Source of the DNA: Podospora comata
Lineage: Eukaryota > Ascomycota > Sordariomycetes > Sordariales > Podosporaceae
Direction of reading: 5' to 3'
NCBI GenBank assembly: GCA_017354895.1
Contig: CP071493.1
Coordinates: 5,580,001 to 5,644,000, forward strand
DNA length: 64,000 nucleotides
In this document: positions 32,995-43,001 of the stretch, piece after piece
Position numbering within the stretch: position 1 is the first letter of the stretch
How the letters are laid out: every line of letters begins with the position of its first letter
Notes under the pieces: generated by a model
The model's input: the letters and a program-made list of their open reading frames with translations, nothing else
Database searches by the model: none
What the model was told of the DNA's origin: nothing
Translations under genes and position numbers: made by a program

Positions 32995-34326
32995 TGTGAG
33001 TGTTTTCAGAGGGATTAAGTTATAAAGGTATATTCTTGTCGTTTGCCGCGGGTGATCCGATTTAAACGAGGGAGTGCGATCGGGAGGCTCGAGGTTCTCA
33101 CGAGGAGGGAAACGATGGTGTATTTAACAGCGGCGGCGACGAGTGCGGAGCGGAGGGTGCTGTTAGTTGGCTTGAAACTGACCACGCCTCGTTGGAGAAC
33201 TTGTGCACGAGGCGCGGCGAAATTGCAAGAGATCAGAAGAGAAGAGAGGTGAGATGCGATTAAGCCCAGATATGCAAGACAAGCTCTGTTTATAGAACAG
33301 CTTGAGGTTAAGTCGAGGTGTGTTGTTGTCTTGTGCTGCTGCCCCTCATCCCGCGTTGGTGGTTGGGATCACCGGACCTTTTTTGACGTTGCGCAACCGA
33401 GAGTCAAGACAACTAACGCTTTTCACTGTTCGGTGAGGTGCTGCCGACACCGCCCTTCGTATCTTCTCTTTTCAAGGCCCTTCATCCGGAGTCCCTATCA
33501 AAGTGGTGCAATTGCTGGGCATTTTGAGCAGATATGCGCCAGAATATCAAGGACCACAGCTTCCAAAAGCGTTCGACAGCTCGCTGCCAAGCAAGCACGG
33601 TGCGCCCCACGGCACAGGGATCACAGGATCACAGGGGGTCCCGAGCAGGGGCAGCGATTGGGCCACTGTCCGCTACAGCAGGGCGATCCGGGAAGTTTCC
33701 CCCAGCGGTACCCACTGCTAATGCAGAAACGTGCTCAAAGATGCTCACCATTTTCCTCGTGGGCACGGTGGGACATCACGAACCCCAAAAGCATGAGCAG
33801 CAGGAAGGAATAACCTGATATCTATCAAGGTTCCCGAGAGCGGCGATATGGAATCCGGGCAATCCAATTCGCCGCCTTTAGCTGTTCGCTTCCAGAAAAC
33901 GCCCCCCTGAAGGGCAGAATACCGAGAGCTGCACCCCGCGGATTCAGCACATGCATCTCTTGGGATTTGGGACGAGGTCTTGGAACCTGCTCGCGATTAC
34001 ACCAACTCCACACACATCACTTGGCGATGCTACCTGGGCGGGAAGAGGACGGCAACAGAGCCGCCAGATTCCACCTTGCAAAGACGAATTCGGAGCCCAG
34101 GTCCCGACGCAGGCATGGGGCCTAGATATATTACTAGACCGCTCCCGGGGGGTGCGGGTGGCGATGGAGTGGTATAAGGACAGACATGTCCCGGTTTGAT
34201 GCCACATGGTGCTGAGACATTCTCCATTCCGGAACCTTTTGGCCGTCACCATCTCCAGCTCCCAAGTGCTGTCTCCAAGATAACTGGGAGTAGAGACAGA
34301 GCCGCTGGGCTTATCCTCCAAGCACC
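32995..34326. promoter_or_regulatory. Shared divergent promoter region of the copper transporter and metalloreductase
   Basis: A 1.3 kb gap between head-to-head genes with a common job, reduction and uptake of copper. It contains no supported gene. Copper-responsive elements would be expected here; candidates are listed separately. Confidence 0.5.
33730..33747 (+). promoter_or_regulatory. Candidate copper-response elements (GCTCA cores)
   Basis: CGTGCTCA and GATGCTCA lie 10 bases apart, with inverted cores TGAGCAGC at 33794 and TGAGCAGA at 33535. Mac1-type regulators of filamentous fungi are known to prefer TGTGCTCA; the first site matches 7 of 8 bases. Single cores are expected by chance at this length, so the case rests on the close pair and the gene context. 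Confidence 0.3.
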
Positions 34327-36288
34327 ATGGAGTCACTCACAACCCCAAACTCCATCCTTCGGCGTCAGCACATCCAGAACTTCTCAGAAGCCTCCCAGCT
34401 AGAGCCTCACTGGGGGTACGCCTACCGTGTAGTCCCCTGCACAAACGACCCGGGGTCATGCGCCTACCTAGACGTGGTCTATGATGCCCACGATACAGGC
34501 ATGCTATACACGGGCATCTTCTGGGCCACCGTCCTGGGCATCCTCCTCATCTGGGGCATCGGTCGCCGTGTCTTCCCAGCCCGAGAACCAGTCGACGACC
34601 TCCTCGCCCAGCTATCCACCAACGAATCAACCCCCCAACGTCCCAAACCCAGCTTCCTCTCCCGTTCCTTTGGCGCGGTCGCCTCCTCCGTTAGACACCA
34701 CCTCCTCCCCACCGCTCCCCTGAGGACCATCTTCGGGCACACTACCCGCCTCCAACTCGTCATCCTCGCCGTCTTGACAAGCTACCTATCCATCTGGTCC
34801 TTTGTGGGAATCGTCTACGGAAAATGGGTAACCCCCATCAAAGGCCAGCCAGCAGACGTAGTCAACACGCGCACCTCCCTCGGCCCCTGGGCCGACCGCG
34901 TCGGCGTCCTCGCCTACGCGCTCACCCCCTTATCCGTCCTCTTTGCCGCCAGAGAGTCGATCCTCTCAGCCGTCACCGGCGTCCCATACACCTCCTTCAT
35001 GTTCCTTCACAAATGGACCGGCTACATCATCCTCGTGCAATCCCTCCTCCACACTCTAGGTTGGGTCCTGATCGAAGGCTGGCTGTACAAACCCCAACCC
35101 GACGTCTGGAACAAGTGGGTGGTGCAGGAATACGCCATCTGGGGCTTCGTCGCCCTCGGCCTCCTCGTGCTCCTGTGGATCTGCTCCTTCCAGTGGGTCA
35201 TCAAGAACATCACCGGGTACGAATTCTTCCGCAAGGCGCACTACGTCATGGCCATGGTCTACATTGGGGCGTTGATCGGGCACTGGGAGGAACTGCAGTG
35301 TTTTCTCGTGCCCGGTATTGTCCTCTGGGTGGTTGACCGGCTTGCCAGATTAGTGCGGATGGGGATGCTGCACTGTGGGTACCAACGCAAGGAAGGACGG
35401 TGGGGGTTTTCCAGTGCCGAGGCGGAAGCAAAGTTCTGGAAGGATGAGAGGTTTGGGGATGTGGTTAGGTTGGATTTTGAGCATCATCAGAAGGCGTGGA
35501 GTATTGGGCAGCACTTCTTTTTGTGTTTTACCGAGGGGAGTCTGTGGCAGAGTCATCCTTTTACTCCGTTGTCGCTCCCTCAGATTAACAACGTTGGGGA
35601 CGTCAAGCATTCGTATATTTTCCGGGCGAAGGGGGGGGAGACGAGAAAGATTGCGAGGGTGATTGAGGAGAAGTTGAAGGAGCAGAAGGAAGGGAGGACG
35701 ACGACGAATGTGGTGCTTCAGGGGCCGTATGGGGAGAATATTGTGGAGGGCTTGACGCAGGATGTGAATGTGCTTTGCGTGGCTGGTGGAACGGGAATTA
35801 CCTATGTCCTGCCTGTTTTGTTGAGATTGGTGAGGGAGAAGGTGAACCCCGACAGGAAGATCGAGTTGGTCTGGGCGGTGAAGAGAAAGCAGGATCTTGA
35901 ATGGGTTGAGCCAGAGTTAGAGGAGCTGAGGAGGCTGGGTGCTGCGCATGGATTGCAGATTCGAATCTTTGTTACTGCTGAGGATGTTGCTCCTGGAGCC
36001 AGGACGACAACCGGCGATGAGAAGAAGGTGTCGGAGGATGTCGACTCCAAGTCGGTGTCTGTGGGCAGTGACGAAAGCCAGAACCAGCGGCCTGACGTCA
36101 ATGTGGCTGTCAATGAGTTTGTCGCCAACGTCGCTCAGGGCTCCACGCGCGTTTTTGGTAGCGGGCCACCGAGCATGATCACGGAGCTGCGTGAGGCTGT
36201 TGCGCAAAGAAACTCTGGATCGAAGGTGTGGAAGGGTGAGGGGAGATTTGACGTTCGTCTTGTTTGCGATGATCGATTGGAATGGTGA
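34327..36288 (+). CDS. Ferric/cupric reductase transmembrane protein (FRE type)
   Basis: Intronless, 653 residues. A short extracellular N-terminus leads to a transmembrane helix and then a ferric-reductase domain. Paired haem ligands are FMFLHKWTGY and SLLHTLGW on one helix set, and RKAHYVMAMVYIGALIGHW on the next. The FAD-binding motif is SHPFTPLS, and NADPH-binding motifs are LQGPYGE and LCVAGGTGITYVLPVLL. A variable Ser/Asp-rich insert and the C-terminal VFGSGPPSMI finish the protein. It moves electrons from cytosolic NADPH across the membrane to reduce Fe(III) or Cu(II). The adjacent divergent Ctr gene suggests copper as a main substrate, with reduction and import encoded side by side. 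Confidence 0.93.
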   Translation: MESLTTPNSILRRQHIQNFSEASQLEPHWGYAYRVVPCTNDPGSCAYLDVVYDAHDTGMLYTGIFWATVLGILLIWGIGRRVFPAREPVDDLLAQLSTNESTPQRPKPSFLSRSFGAVASSVRHHLLPTAPLRTIFGHTTRLQLVILAVLTSYLSIWSFVGIVYGKWVTPIKGQPADVVNTRTSLGPWADRVGVLAYALTPLSVLFAARESILSAVTGVPYTSFMFLHKWTGYIILVQSLLHTLGWVLIEGWLYKPQPDVWNKWVVQEYAIWGFVALGLLVLLWICSFQWVIKNITGYEFFRKAHYVMAMVYIGALIGHWEELQCFLVPGIVLWVVDRLARLVRMGMLHCGYQRKEGRWGFSSAEAEAKFWKDERFGDVVRLDFEHHQKAWSIGQHFFLCFTEGSLWQSHPFTPLSLPQINNVGDVKHSYIFRAKGGETRKIARVIEEKLKEQKEGRTTTNVVLQGPYGENIVEGLTQDVNVLCVAGGTGITYVLPVLLRLVREKVNPDRKIELVWAVKRKQDLEWVEPELEELRRLGAAHGLQIRIFVTAEDVAPGARTTTGDEKKVSEDVDSKSVSVGSDESQNQRPDVNVAVNEFVANVAQGSTRVFGSGPPSMITELREAVAQRNSGSKVWKGEGRFDVRLVCDDRLEW

Positions 36289-36478
36289 TTGATACCCCTT
36301 TTGTTATTTGTTCTAGAATAAGCGCCGTACAATATTCATGCTTTCTTTTGAGCCTTTCTTCCAAACCGCCTGCAATGCCCACGCACTCATGTCTCGCGAT
36401 TATCTACAGATCCCCCATATCATCCCCATACATCATGTCACCTGCATCAAAAGTTAGCAACAACTCACACTATGCCCA

Positions 36479-38254
36479 TCAGACATCAGTACCCCTCGCT
36501 TTGTGCCACTCCTCAACCCAAGCCTTCACAAACTCTGCCTCCGCCTTCTGCACGTCAGCCACCGGCTTGGGCGGTAACCCCGGTCTAGTCTCATTAGGAA
36601 ACAACCCATTCTCATCCCAGTGATGCACACCCTTCTCGATGAGAATAAACGGTTCGGAAACAGTGCTCTCCCGCCCGGGAAGCCCAATCCTATGAGGCGA
36701 TGCCGCACGCCAGGGATCCCATTCTCCATCAACATGAGCCAGGCGAGGGTAGCTGATGTTCACACCACCATGCTTGTTGATCCTTTCCACCTGAGAAGGA
36801 GTCGTAATGTTGAACGCCTCCCGACAGACAGTGGACGTGAACTCGAGGTTGATCAGTCGTGAGATGAGCGGGAGTTGATCAGCAGGGACACCAGAGCCAG
36901 TTTGGAGGTAGCCCCATCTAGTCGCAAAGAATGTCAGCCAGATGTTCAAGATTGCAAGAACAGAAGAATGACTCACTCGAAACAATACTGATAAGCCCAC
37001 AGCCTCCACTCCTGCGTGATATCATCCTGCTGGTAAAACTTCGAATCGTAATTCGTGAAGCACTCGTCCTGGCTCTTCCCTCTTCGTTTGCACCCTTTTA
37101 CAGCTGTGGCATTGACATACCCAATGTAATTGAGCAGCTGATTCACTAGCTTCCCTTCATCATAGCCACCCACGGCGAGAAGTTCTTTTGCCTCCTCCTC
37201 CCGCTCGGCGATCCCGGGGTAGAGGACCTCGGTCGAGCTGATATTCCCACAGTAATGTCCAAACTCGGTACTGTTGACCGCCGGATCCCAATTCAAGCCT
37301 TGAAGTCCGGCTATTCCCTGGGCAATGGCATTGGCAAAGTCATCGTTTCTGGTGATATTGCCTAGCCCAAAGATATTCTTGACCCGTTGTGGGTATTCGG
37401 TGTCGGTGTGGTTGATCAACACATTATCGATCACATGAGTAAGCTTCTGAGTAGCCTCTATACATGCCCTAGGTCCATAAATCCGGGCGGCCTCGTAGTA
37501 CTCCCAATAGTCATAGATCGCCTCGGGAACACCAGAGGAGGCAATGGCGCCCCAATAGACGTCTGGGTAGAGCTTGCGGAGAAAGGCAACGACTGATCCG
37601 GCGTAGGAGCCACCGTAGGCAATGTAAGGGACGTTGTGAGAGGTGAGGTTCAAGTGTTCAAGGCCGGGGAAGACGACATTTTGGGCAAAGTATGCTTGAT
37701 CAGCTAGGGCTTGATCCGTAGTCAAGAAGCGAAGGTTTTTGGTGCTGAAGTCGTCAGTGGGGTGGCTTTCGCCGTAGTAACGGTGTTCAAAAATGACACC
37801 CAACCCGTTTGTTGCCTGGGAGAGCTGGGCTACGATGCCCTTTTGCAGATATCGAAGACGACCAGCTCCGTCGGTCTCACCGCCTTGGAGGACGATGACC
37901 GGACCGCCGGGTTGGTAGTGGCTCGCGTCGAACCAGTATCGGAGAGGGAAGGTCTCGTTGGTGTGTGGTTCATAGATGGAGTCATTGTGGAAGTGATCAA
38001 TGGGAATTTGGATGGTTTGGGCTGGGTAGAGCTTTTCAAGGTCGGTGTCTCTGGGGTGGATGAGGGCAGTTCTCATCTCTCGCTCCTCCATCTGGAATTG
38101 GTGTCAACCAACGAGCTCACACATGCATGAAATTGGGACCGCTCACCTGCTCCTTGAAGTCCCCCAGAGTCAAGGAAGTCCTAAAACCCTTGTGTCCATC
38201 TACAACAGGCACAACAAGTGCCACGCTGGCCAGGAGATATTGTAATATCGCCAT
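36479..38254 (-). CDS. Secreted serine carboxypeptidase, family S28
   Basis: Three exons (38254-38147, 38091-36977, 36917-36479) encode 553 residues. A signal peptide (MAILQYLLASVALVVPVVDG) sits on exon 1. The S28 signature blocks are FPLRYWFDASHYQPGGPVIV, FEHRYYGESHP, and the nucleophile GGSYAGS with Ser near residue 198. The acid is likely Asp in VDGEWDPWR and the base His in KGVHHWDENG. S28 enzymes (prolyl-carboxypeptidase and dipeptidyl-peptidase II type) remove residues next to proline from peptides in acidic surroundings. Multiple NxT/NxS sites suit a glycosylated secreted protein. Both introns (55 and 59 nt) have standard GTGAGC/GTGAGT donors. Confidence 0.93.
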
Positions 38255-38954
38255 CTTGTGTCATGCACTCAAACCACCAAGAAGATGAAATACCTACTCA
38301 CCTGTCTTGGCCCAAGGGGCTTATTCCACCCCTTATACCCCACTCTCACCCAGAGGTCAGTCCCTCTCTCCTCAAGTCTCCGCCTTTTCCTTGTGCAATC
38401 CTCCGGGGTTGTCGGCCTTGCACAGCACACAAGGCCCGGGAATAATTCGCCCTGGTGAGATGGATAAGCGGGTGCAAACAGGGAAGGTAACACGCAACTC
38501 ACTGGTCGTTGGACCTCAGCTTCCTGATCAGGTCAGGAGGATCGTCCGAGGTGGTGGTAATGTTGGAGTTCGAATGCTGTGTTTACATCAGCGCGTTGCA
38601 GGAGGGAGGACGACATCGGTGAGCGAGGTTGAGGTCAAGGTGGATGTGCTGTTCGGCAGTTCTCGACGCCCACCGGGAGGACCCTGTCGCAATCGCTTGG
38701 CTCCCCGCATGGCGCTAAAACAGCCGCTGCCAAGGACGATATGTACAGGGGGGTGGGGGTCATTTGAAGATGGGATGATGGTGAAGTCCGATGAAGCTTC
38801 TTTTTGATGGAAAGGAACAGACAAGACATTAAACCCTTCACAAATGACCCCTTTTATCATCTTAAGCAAAATCCAATTTTTTGCGCCCTCCCCCCACCCC
38901 TCCCCCAGGACACCAAACCTGAAGCAATCCCGCCCAATCTCTGGACACCACCCC
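38255..38954. other. Intergenic, no supported gene
   Basis: Upstream side of the S28 gene and downstream side of the small secreted protein gene. No recognisable coding sequence. Confidence 0.4.
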
Positions 38955-39620
38955 TCAACTCCAATCAACAACCGTAGCATCCTTATAACACCTCACATTA
39001 ACGGCATGATCATGACTTGAATGGCTCCCCGCCGGCAACTCATTCAACTCTGCACACTGCGGCACCAACTCAACCTCCACACAACCCTCCGGCTTCTCCC
39101 CCCCTTCATACACATACTGCAACGTCAAAAAGTTCTGGTGATAATACGGCACCGTCGCATTACAAACCAAGTACGTCCCCTCCCCCAACCCATTCACCAA
39201 CGCCGCATTCACCTCCGGGTCCCCATCCACAGTATTATAACTCCCCGGCCCAGCATTGATGGCAATATTGTCAACCGGCGCCGTGGGGTCCTGCACCAGA
39301 ATCCCAAACGGGGTCAGGGGTGTGGCAGCGTCAAAGATGACGGTTGTCTCCCCGTCTTCAACCTGATCTAGGGTTCCATTTTCGTAAAAGACGTGTCCGT
39401 CGGTGAGGGTGGTGGAGATGGTCGCTACGCGGAAGCCGGGGCCGGCGTGGATGCTGTTGACTGCGGCGTTGTTGACGGTGGGGGTGAAGTCGGCGTCGGG
39501 GTTGGTGACGTGCACGACGAGGATGAAGCCCGGGGAGAAGTCGTTGGGTGTTTTGGCACTGCCTGTGGCCAGGGCTGCTGTTGCCAGGGCGAGGGTGGTG
39601 AGGATGGAAGAGGTGTACAT
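38955..39620 (-). CDS. Small secreted protein, DUF7907-like
   Basis: A 221-residue intronless frame. The signal peptide MYTSSILTTLALATAALATG decides the start at 39620 over an upstream in-frame ATG at 39731. The mature part is beta-rich (FILVVHVTNPDADFTPTVNN, HAGPGFRVATIST, HVFYENGTLD, TYLVCNATVPYYHQNFLTL) with a few Cys and two NGT/NAT glycosylation sites. The block VTNPDADFTP...HAGPG and the later FYENGT recall small wall-associated ascomycete proteins grouped as DUF7907; that match is from memory and is not certain. Function is unknown. Confidence 0.7.
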   Translation of the reverse strand: MYTSSILTTLALATAALATGSAKTPNDFSPGFILVVHVTNPDADFTPTVNNAAVNSIHAGPGFRVATISTTLTDGHVFYENGTLDQVEDGETTVIFDAATPLTPFGILVQDPTAPVDNIAINAGPGSYNTVDGDPEVNAALVNGLGEGTYLVCNATVPYYHQNFLTLQYVYEGGEKPEGCVEVELVPQCAELNELPAGSHSSHDHAVNVRCYKDATVVDWS

Positions 39621-40823
39621 TTTGATGACGGTCAAGAGTCTCAAGGTAGGTAATTCGTTGGCGATGTGAGTGATGTCAACATTGGGAAAAAGAGAGACGG
39701 CAAAAAGAAGGAATGCTGTCTTTATGTCCATGACATGTCGCCTCCACGCCTGCCACTTAGCTCGGGTGATTATCCTCGATCCAGGTATTTGCGGGGTTGG
39801 CCACGGGAATGGGCGAGCTTAATCACAACCTCATCCGCGATTGTGTAAATTGCTCCAGTATTCACGGCGACCAAGGAGACATCTCGGCCATACACGGTGT
39901 GAATCGTTGCATGTTGGCCGTGGCACCAGACGTTCTCAGCGACGTGGGGTCCATCGATACGAGGAGTTTGAGAGCGGGCGGGTTGAAGATCGCCAAAAAC
40001 GAGGGACGATGTCACGCTGGTGGTGCCGGCAGGGGAATGACGGCATACGACCCGTAGGGACAGAGGTAGGACCAGCACACTTCAAAAACCGCCTGTGCCA
40101 GCCAGTGAAGAGGGCAGCCAGGGGTGACCAAATTCAGCAACAGCAGCAGTCCACGGCAATATTTCGAGGAACGACTGACTGAGAAACCGTTGCATGTTCC
40201 AATATTCAAGGGCCCCTACATTCAAGTAGACACAAATGGACCCTGGTGTCACTGAGGGTCGATGAAGTTACCGTCCAAGCTTTGAGTTCAACTGCTTCTC
40301 AATCACTTCTAAGTTGTGCGGTTCGCGGCGGTTAACGAAGTCTTGAACAAGACAATAGGTTCAAAGGGAAAGGTCTCGCAGAAGTATCCCAAGCCACGGC
40401 CGTCATTTCTCCATTGGTTTGGGACCAAGCAAGCGCCTCATGTAAGCTTATTTCGACCCCGTTGAGGACTTACCAACATATTGGTGGGGCTTATCAATTG
40501 CCCTCGGGCAGGCGGGGAGATCCGAGATAGCGACGGGGACATCGTGGGTATGGCCTTCTAGTGTCCTTCACTGTCTCGGGTTGTATGTTCCTGTATCATG
40601 GGTTGGCAGTCACCCACACGATGGTGTCCATGTTAAATGTTTGATATGTGCTCTCCTATTTCCAGATCCCATCAACAAGTAAATAAAGTAACCGGTAATA
40701 TCACTAGGCAAATGGATATCCAAAACCACCGTGCCAACCCAACACGCTCACCCAACATTATCCAAGAAACGAAACCCCTGATTACATAGCCCAGTATCAT
40801 GGCAAACCCGAGGTGCCAAAACG
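39621..40823. other. Intergenic, no supported gene
   Basis: About 1.2 kb. Promoter of the small secreted protein at its left end; otherwise no supported feature. Confidence 0.4.
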
Positions 40824-42092
40824 CTACCAAACCATCCCGTGACTTCCCTTGCCCACTCTAGCCTGGCCAAGCCGCTTCTTCTCCCTCACTTTGTTCCCCC
40901 TCAGCAAATCCTTCAGTCCCATCAGGAATACGCTGAGGAGCGTAACACCAATGACAAGTGCTATTGACAGTATAACAATAATGGGGAAATACAACGAAAC
41001 GTTCATGAAACGCTTCCATCCCTCCGGGCCAGGTATGTCGTAGTTCGTCTCATTGGCCACCTCGATAGCAGCAAGCGTCACCTGCATCGAGTTGAGAATG
41101 ACCGAGCACACCGCAAATGCCGTGATCAAGGGCGCAAGAATATGTGACAAGAATGAGCCCCACTGCGGCAACAGGTGGAAGTACGCAAGGTTGAAGCGGA
41201 AGAACATGGCGGCCCGGTTGATGCGTGTGAGGCGGAGCTCGCCGTACTTGAAACGGCGACTGACATGCTCGTCGCCCACCAGCGAGAAGGGCTCGATAAA
41301 CTCGCACCATTCCTCATAAGTCGGAAACTTTCCATTGTCCTTCCGTGGCATGAGCTTCTTCTTGCAGGCCTCGTGGAAATCGATCTCGAACCGGATAATG
41401 TGGTAGTAGCTGCGCATGAAACCGAGAGAAGCACGGTAGACTTCGGGGTCGGCATGTGCGATGTACATCCAGAAAGCCCTGGAAAAGAAATATGGGGGGA
41501 TGGGCTTCATGAAAATTGTCTCGTAATACCACACCAAATGAAGCCCTGGCTCTTCATCCACCACAATCCTCCGGGTATGGGCGGCATGATGGTGGAGTGC
41601 GTTGATGTGGTCGTAGGCTGGTGTTTGGACGAAGATGTAGCGCATCAAGGGAAGAAGCTGATCTAGCTTATCCGTGAGATGCCATCGACGTAAATAGCCA
41701 TCAACCTTGCCCTCGGGGCCATCGACATGTCGTGCACGCTCACCAAGCCGTATGCGTGGCTGGCCAGGCAGGTATGCTTTGTTTGGGTCTTTGGACTTGA
41801 GCAACCATGTCGCTGGTCGCTTCGAGTCTGTGTTTTCCCCATCTTCAACCCTTACATACTCCAGTTGTGTATTTAGTTCTATCGCCAATCCCTCGAACTC
41901 GAAAGAGATATGTGCGCCGCCATTTGCATGTGGAGGGTGGTTTCTATTGGCCTCAACCGCCGTTGGACTTAGTACGGGATTAACTTCTTTGAGATCAGGC
42001 GGAGGGGTTGATAGAGAGACTGATGGTGGTGATGGACGGGGTTTTGCTGGTTGTCGTGGTTGTGTCTCTGTCGGCGTCTGAGTCGCAGCCAT
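40824..42092 (-). CDS. DUF6601-like membrane protein
   Basis: Intronless, 422 residues. A Pro/Thr-rich head leads to a soluble domain with RRIVVDEEPGLHLVWYYETI, FMKPIPPYFFSRAFW, ASLGFMRSYYHIIRFEIDF and RFKYGELRLTRINRA. Two transmembrane helices follow (ILAPLITAFAVCSVILNSMQ and LYFPIIVILSIALVIGVTLL) and then a basic tail. These blocks match the fungal DUF6601 layout. No biochemical role is established. Topology is probably both termini cytosolic. Confidence 0.8.
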   Translation of the reverse strand: MAATQTPTETQPRQPAKPRPSPPSVSLSTPPPDLKEVNPVLSPTAVEANRNHPPHANGGAHISFEFEGLAIELNTQLEYVRVEDGENTDSKRPATWLLKSKDPNKAYLPGQPRIRLGERARHVDGPEGKVDGYLRRWHLTDKLDQLLPLMRYIFVQTPAYDHINALHHHAAHTRRIVVDEEPGLHLVWYYETIFMKPIPPYFFSRAFWMYIAHADPEVYRASLGFMRSYYHIIRFEIDFHEACKKKLMPRKDNGKFPTYEEWCEFIEPFSLVGDEHVSRRFKYGELRLTRINRAAMFFRFNLAYFHLLPQWGSFLSHILAPLITAFAVCSVILNSMQVTLAAIEVANETNYDIPGPEGWKRFMNVSLYFPIIVILSIALVIGVTLLSVFLMGLKDLLRGNKVREKKRLGQARVGKGSHGMVW

Positions 42093-43001
42093 GGTTTGCC
42101 TGTCGGGGAGACTACCCGGTAGGTTTGGGGTTTGGGTAACGGGGCTCGATTTGCGGGACGTCGTCGATCGGTGGAGAAGTGGGCGGTTGTGAACAAGAAG
42201 CGCAAAGCCAGGCGAAGGTTATTATTCGAAAAGCCTTTCAAGCTTCTTTACGTCTTTTATGTTGATGATATGGGCCAATGTCAAGAGACAGCTTGCGCTT
42301 TCAGAGCAAACGGCGTGGGGCTGCTGAGGAACATGAGAACCCGGGTGTGCGCGCTGTTGGCAGTCGGCATGGCACAGGTGACAGGGTTCAGCTGAGGGCC
42401 CATGTGCGCCAAGGTGTTACCACAGGTATGGTTCTTGGCGCATATTGGTTCAAGAGCCACCTCCCGTTTGGCTGACGACGCGGCACGCGCCGCCTGACCC
42501 ACCATCTCGAGACGAGGTGGTGCCTTACATCACTGCATCCAATTGCCGCATCATTCGATCAAAATGCTGATAACATAGAGTGATCGATGATAGATGCTGT
42601 GTAAATAAAGTCTTCAAGCTGGAATCTCAAAAAGTAGAGTTTGGTCAGGCGAAACAAGAATCCAACCACCACTCAAACCAACGTCTCTTTCAGCTGAGAG
42701 CCTTGACCAGGCAGACTGGCGGTGTAAACCTGCACTCCGGCTGACATTCATGGCCACCGCAAGCAAACAAAGAAAACTGGAACATGCAGCAAAAGATGCC
42801 GTTGATTATTTGCAGAAAAAACAACCCGACAACGAAAAAAAATATGAGAATGATGTCTGCCCACCACCGCCCAAAGAATATGCCAATACGCCGTCTGTCC
42901 AACCTCCAGCTCATACTGGTACAACAGTATCCCGAATCTGCCGATCGATACTTCAAAGTCTGGTTAGAGCCCAGAGATATCAGTCGTCATCCAACGTCAA
43001 G
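42093..43001. other. Intergenic, no supported gene
   Basis: Contains a short hydrophobic frame (42690-42956, minus) without supporting features. It lies between the DUF6601-like gene's promoter and the 3' end of a pseudogene. Confidence 0.4.

Noticed and set aside
34824-35336. 170-codon Arg/Pro-rich frame
   Set aside because: Out-of-frame shadow of the ferric reductase gene.
42690-42956. Hydrophobic 88-codon minus-strand frame
   Set aside because: No start context, no extension by splicing, and next to a pseudogene; likely chance.
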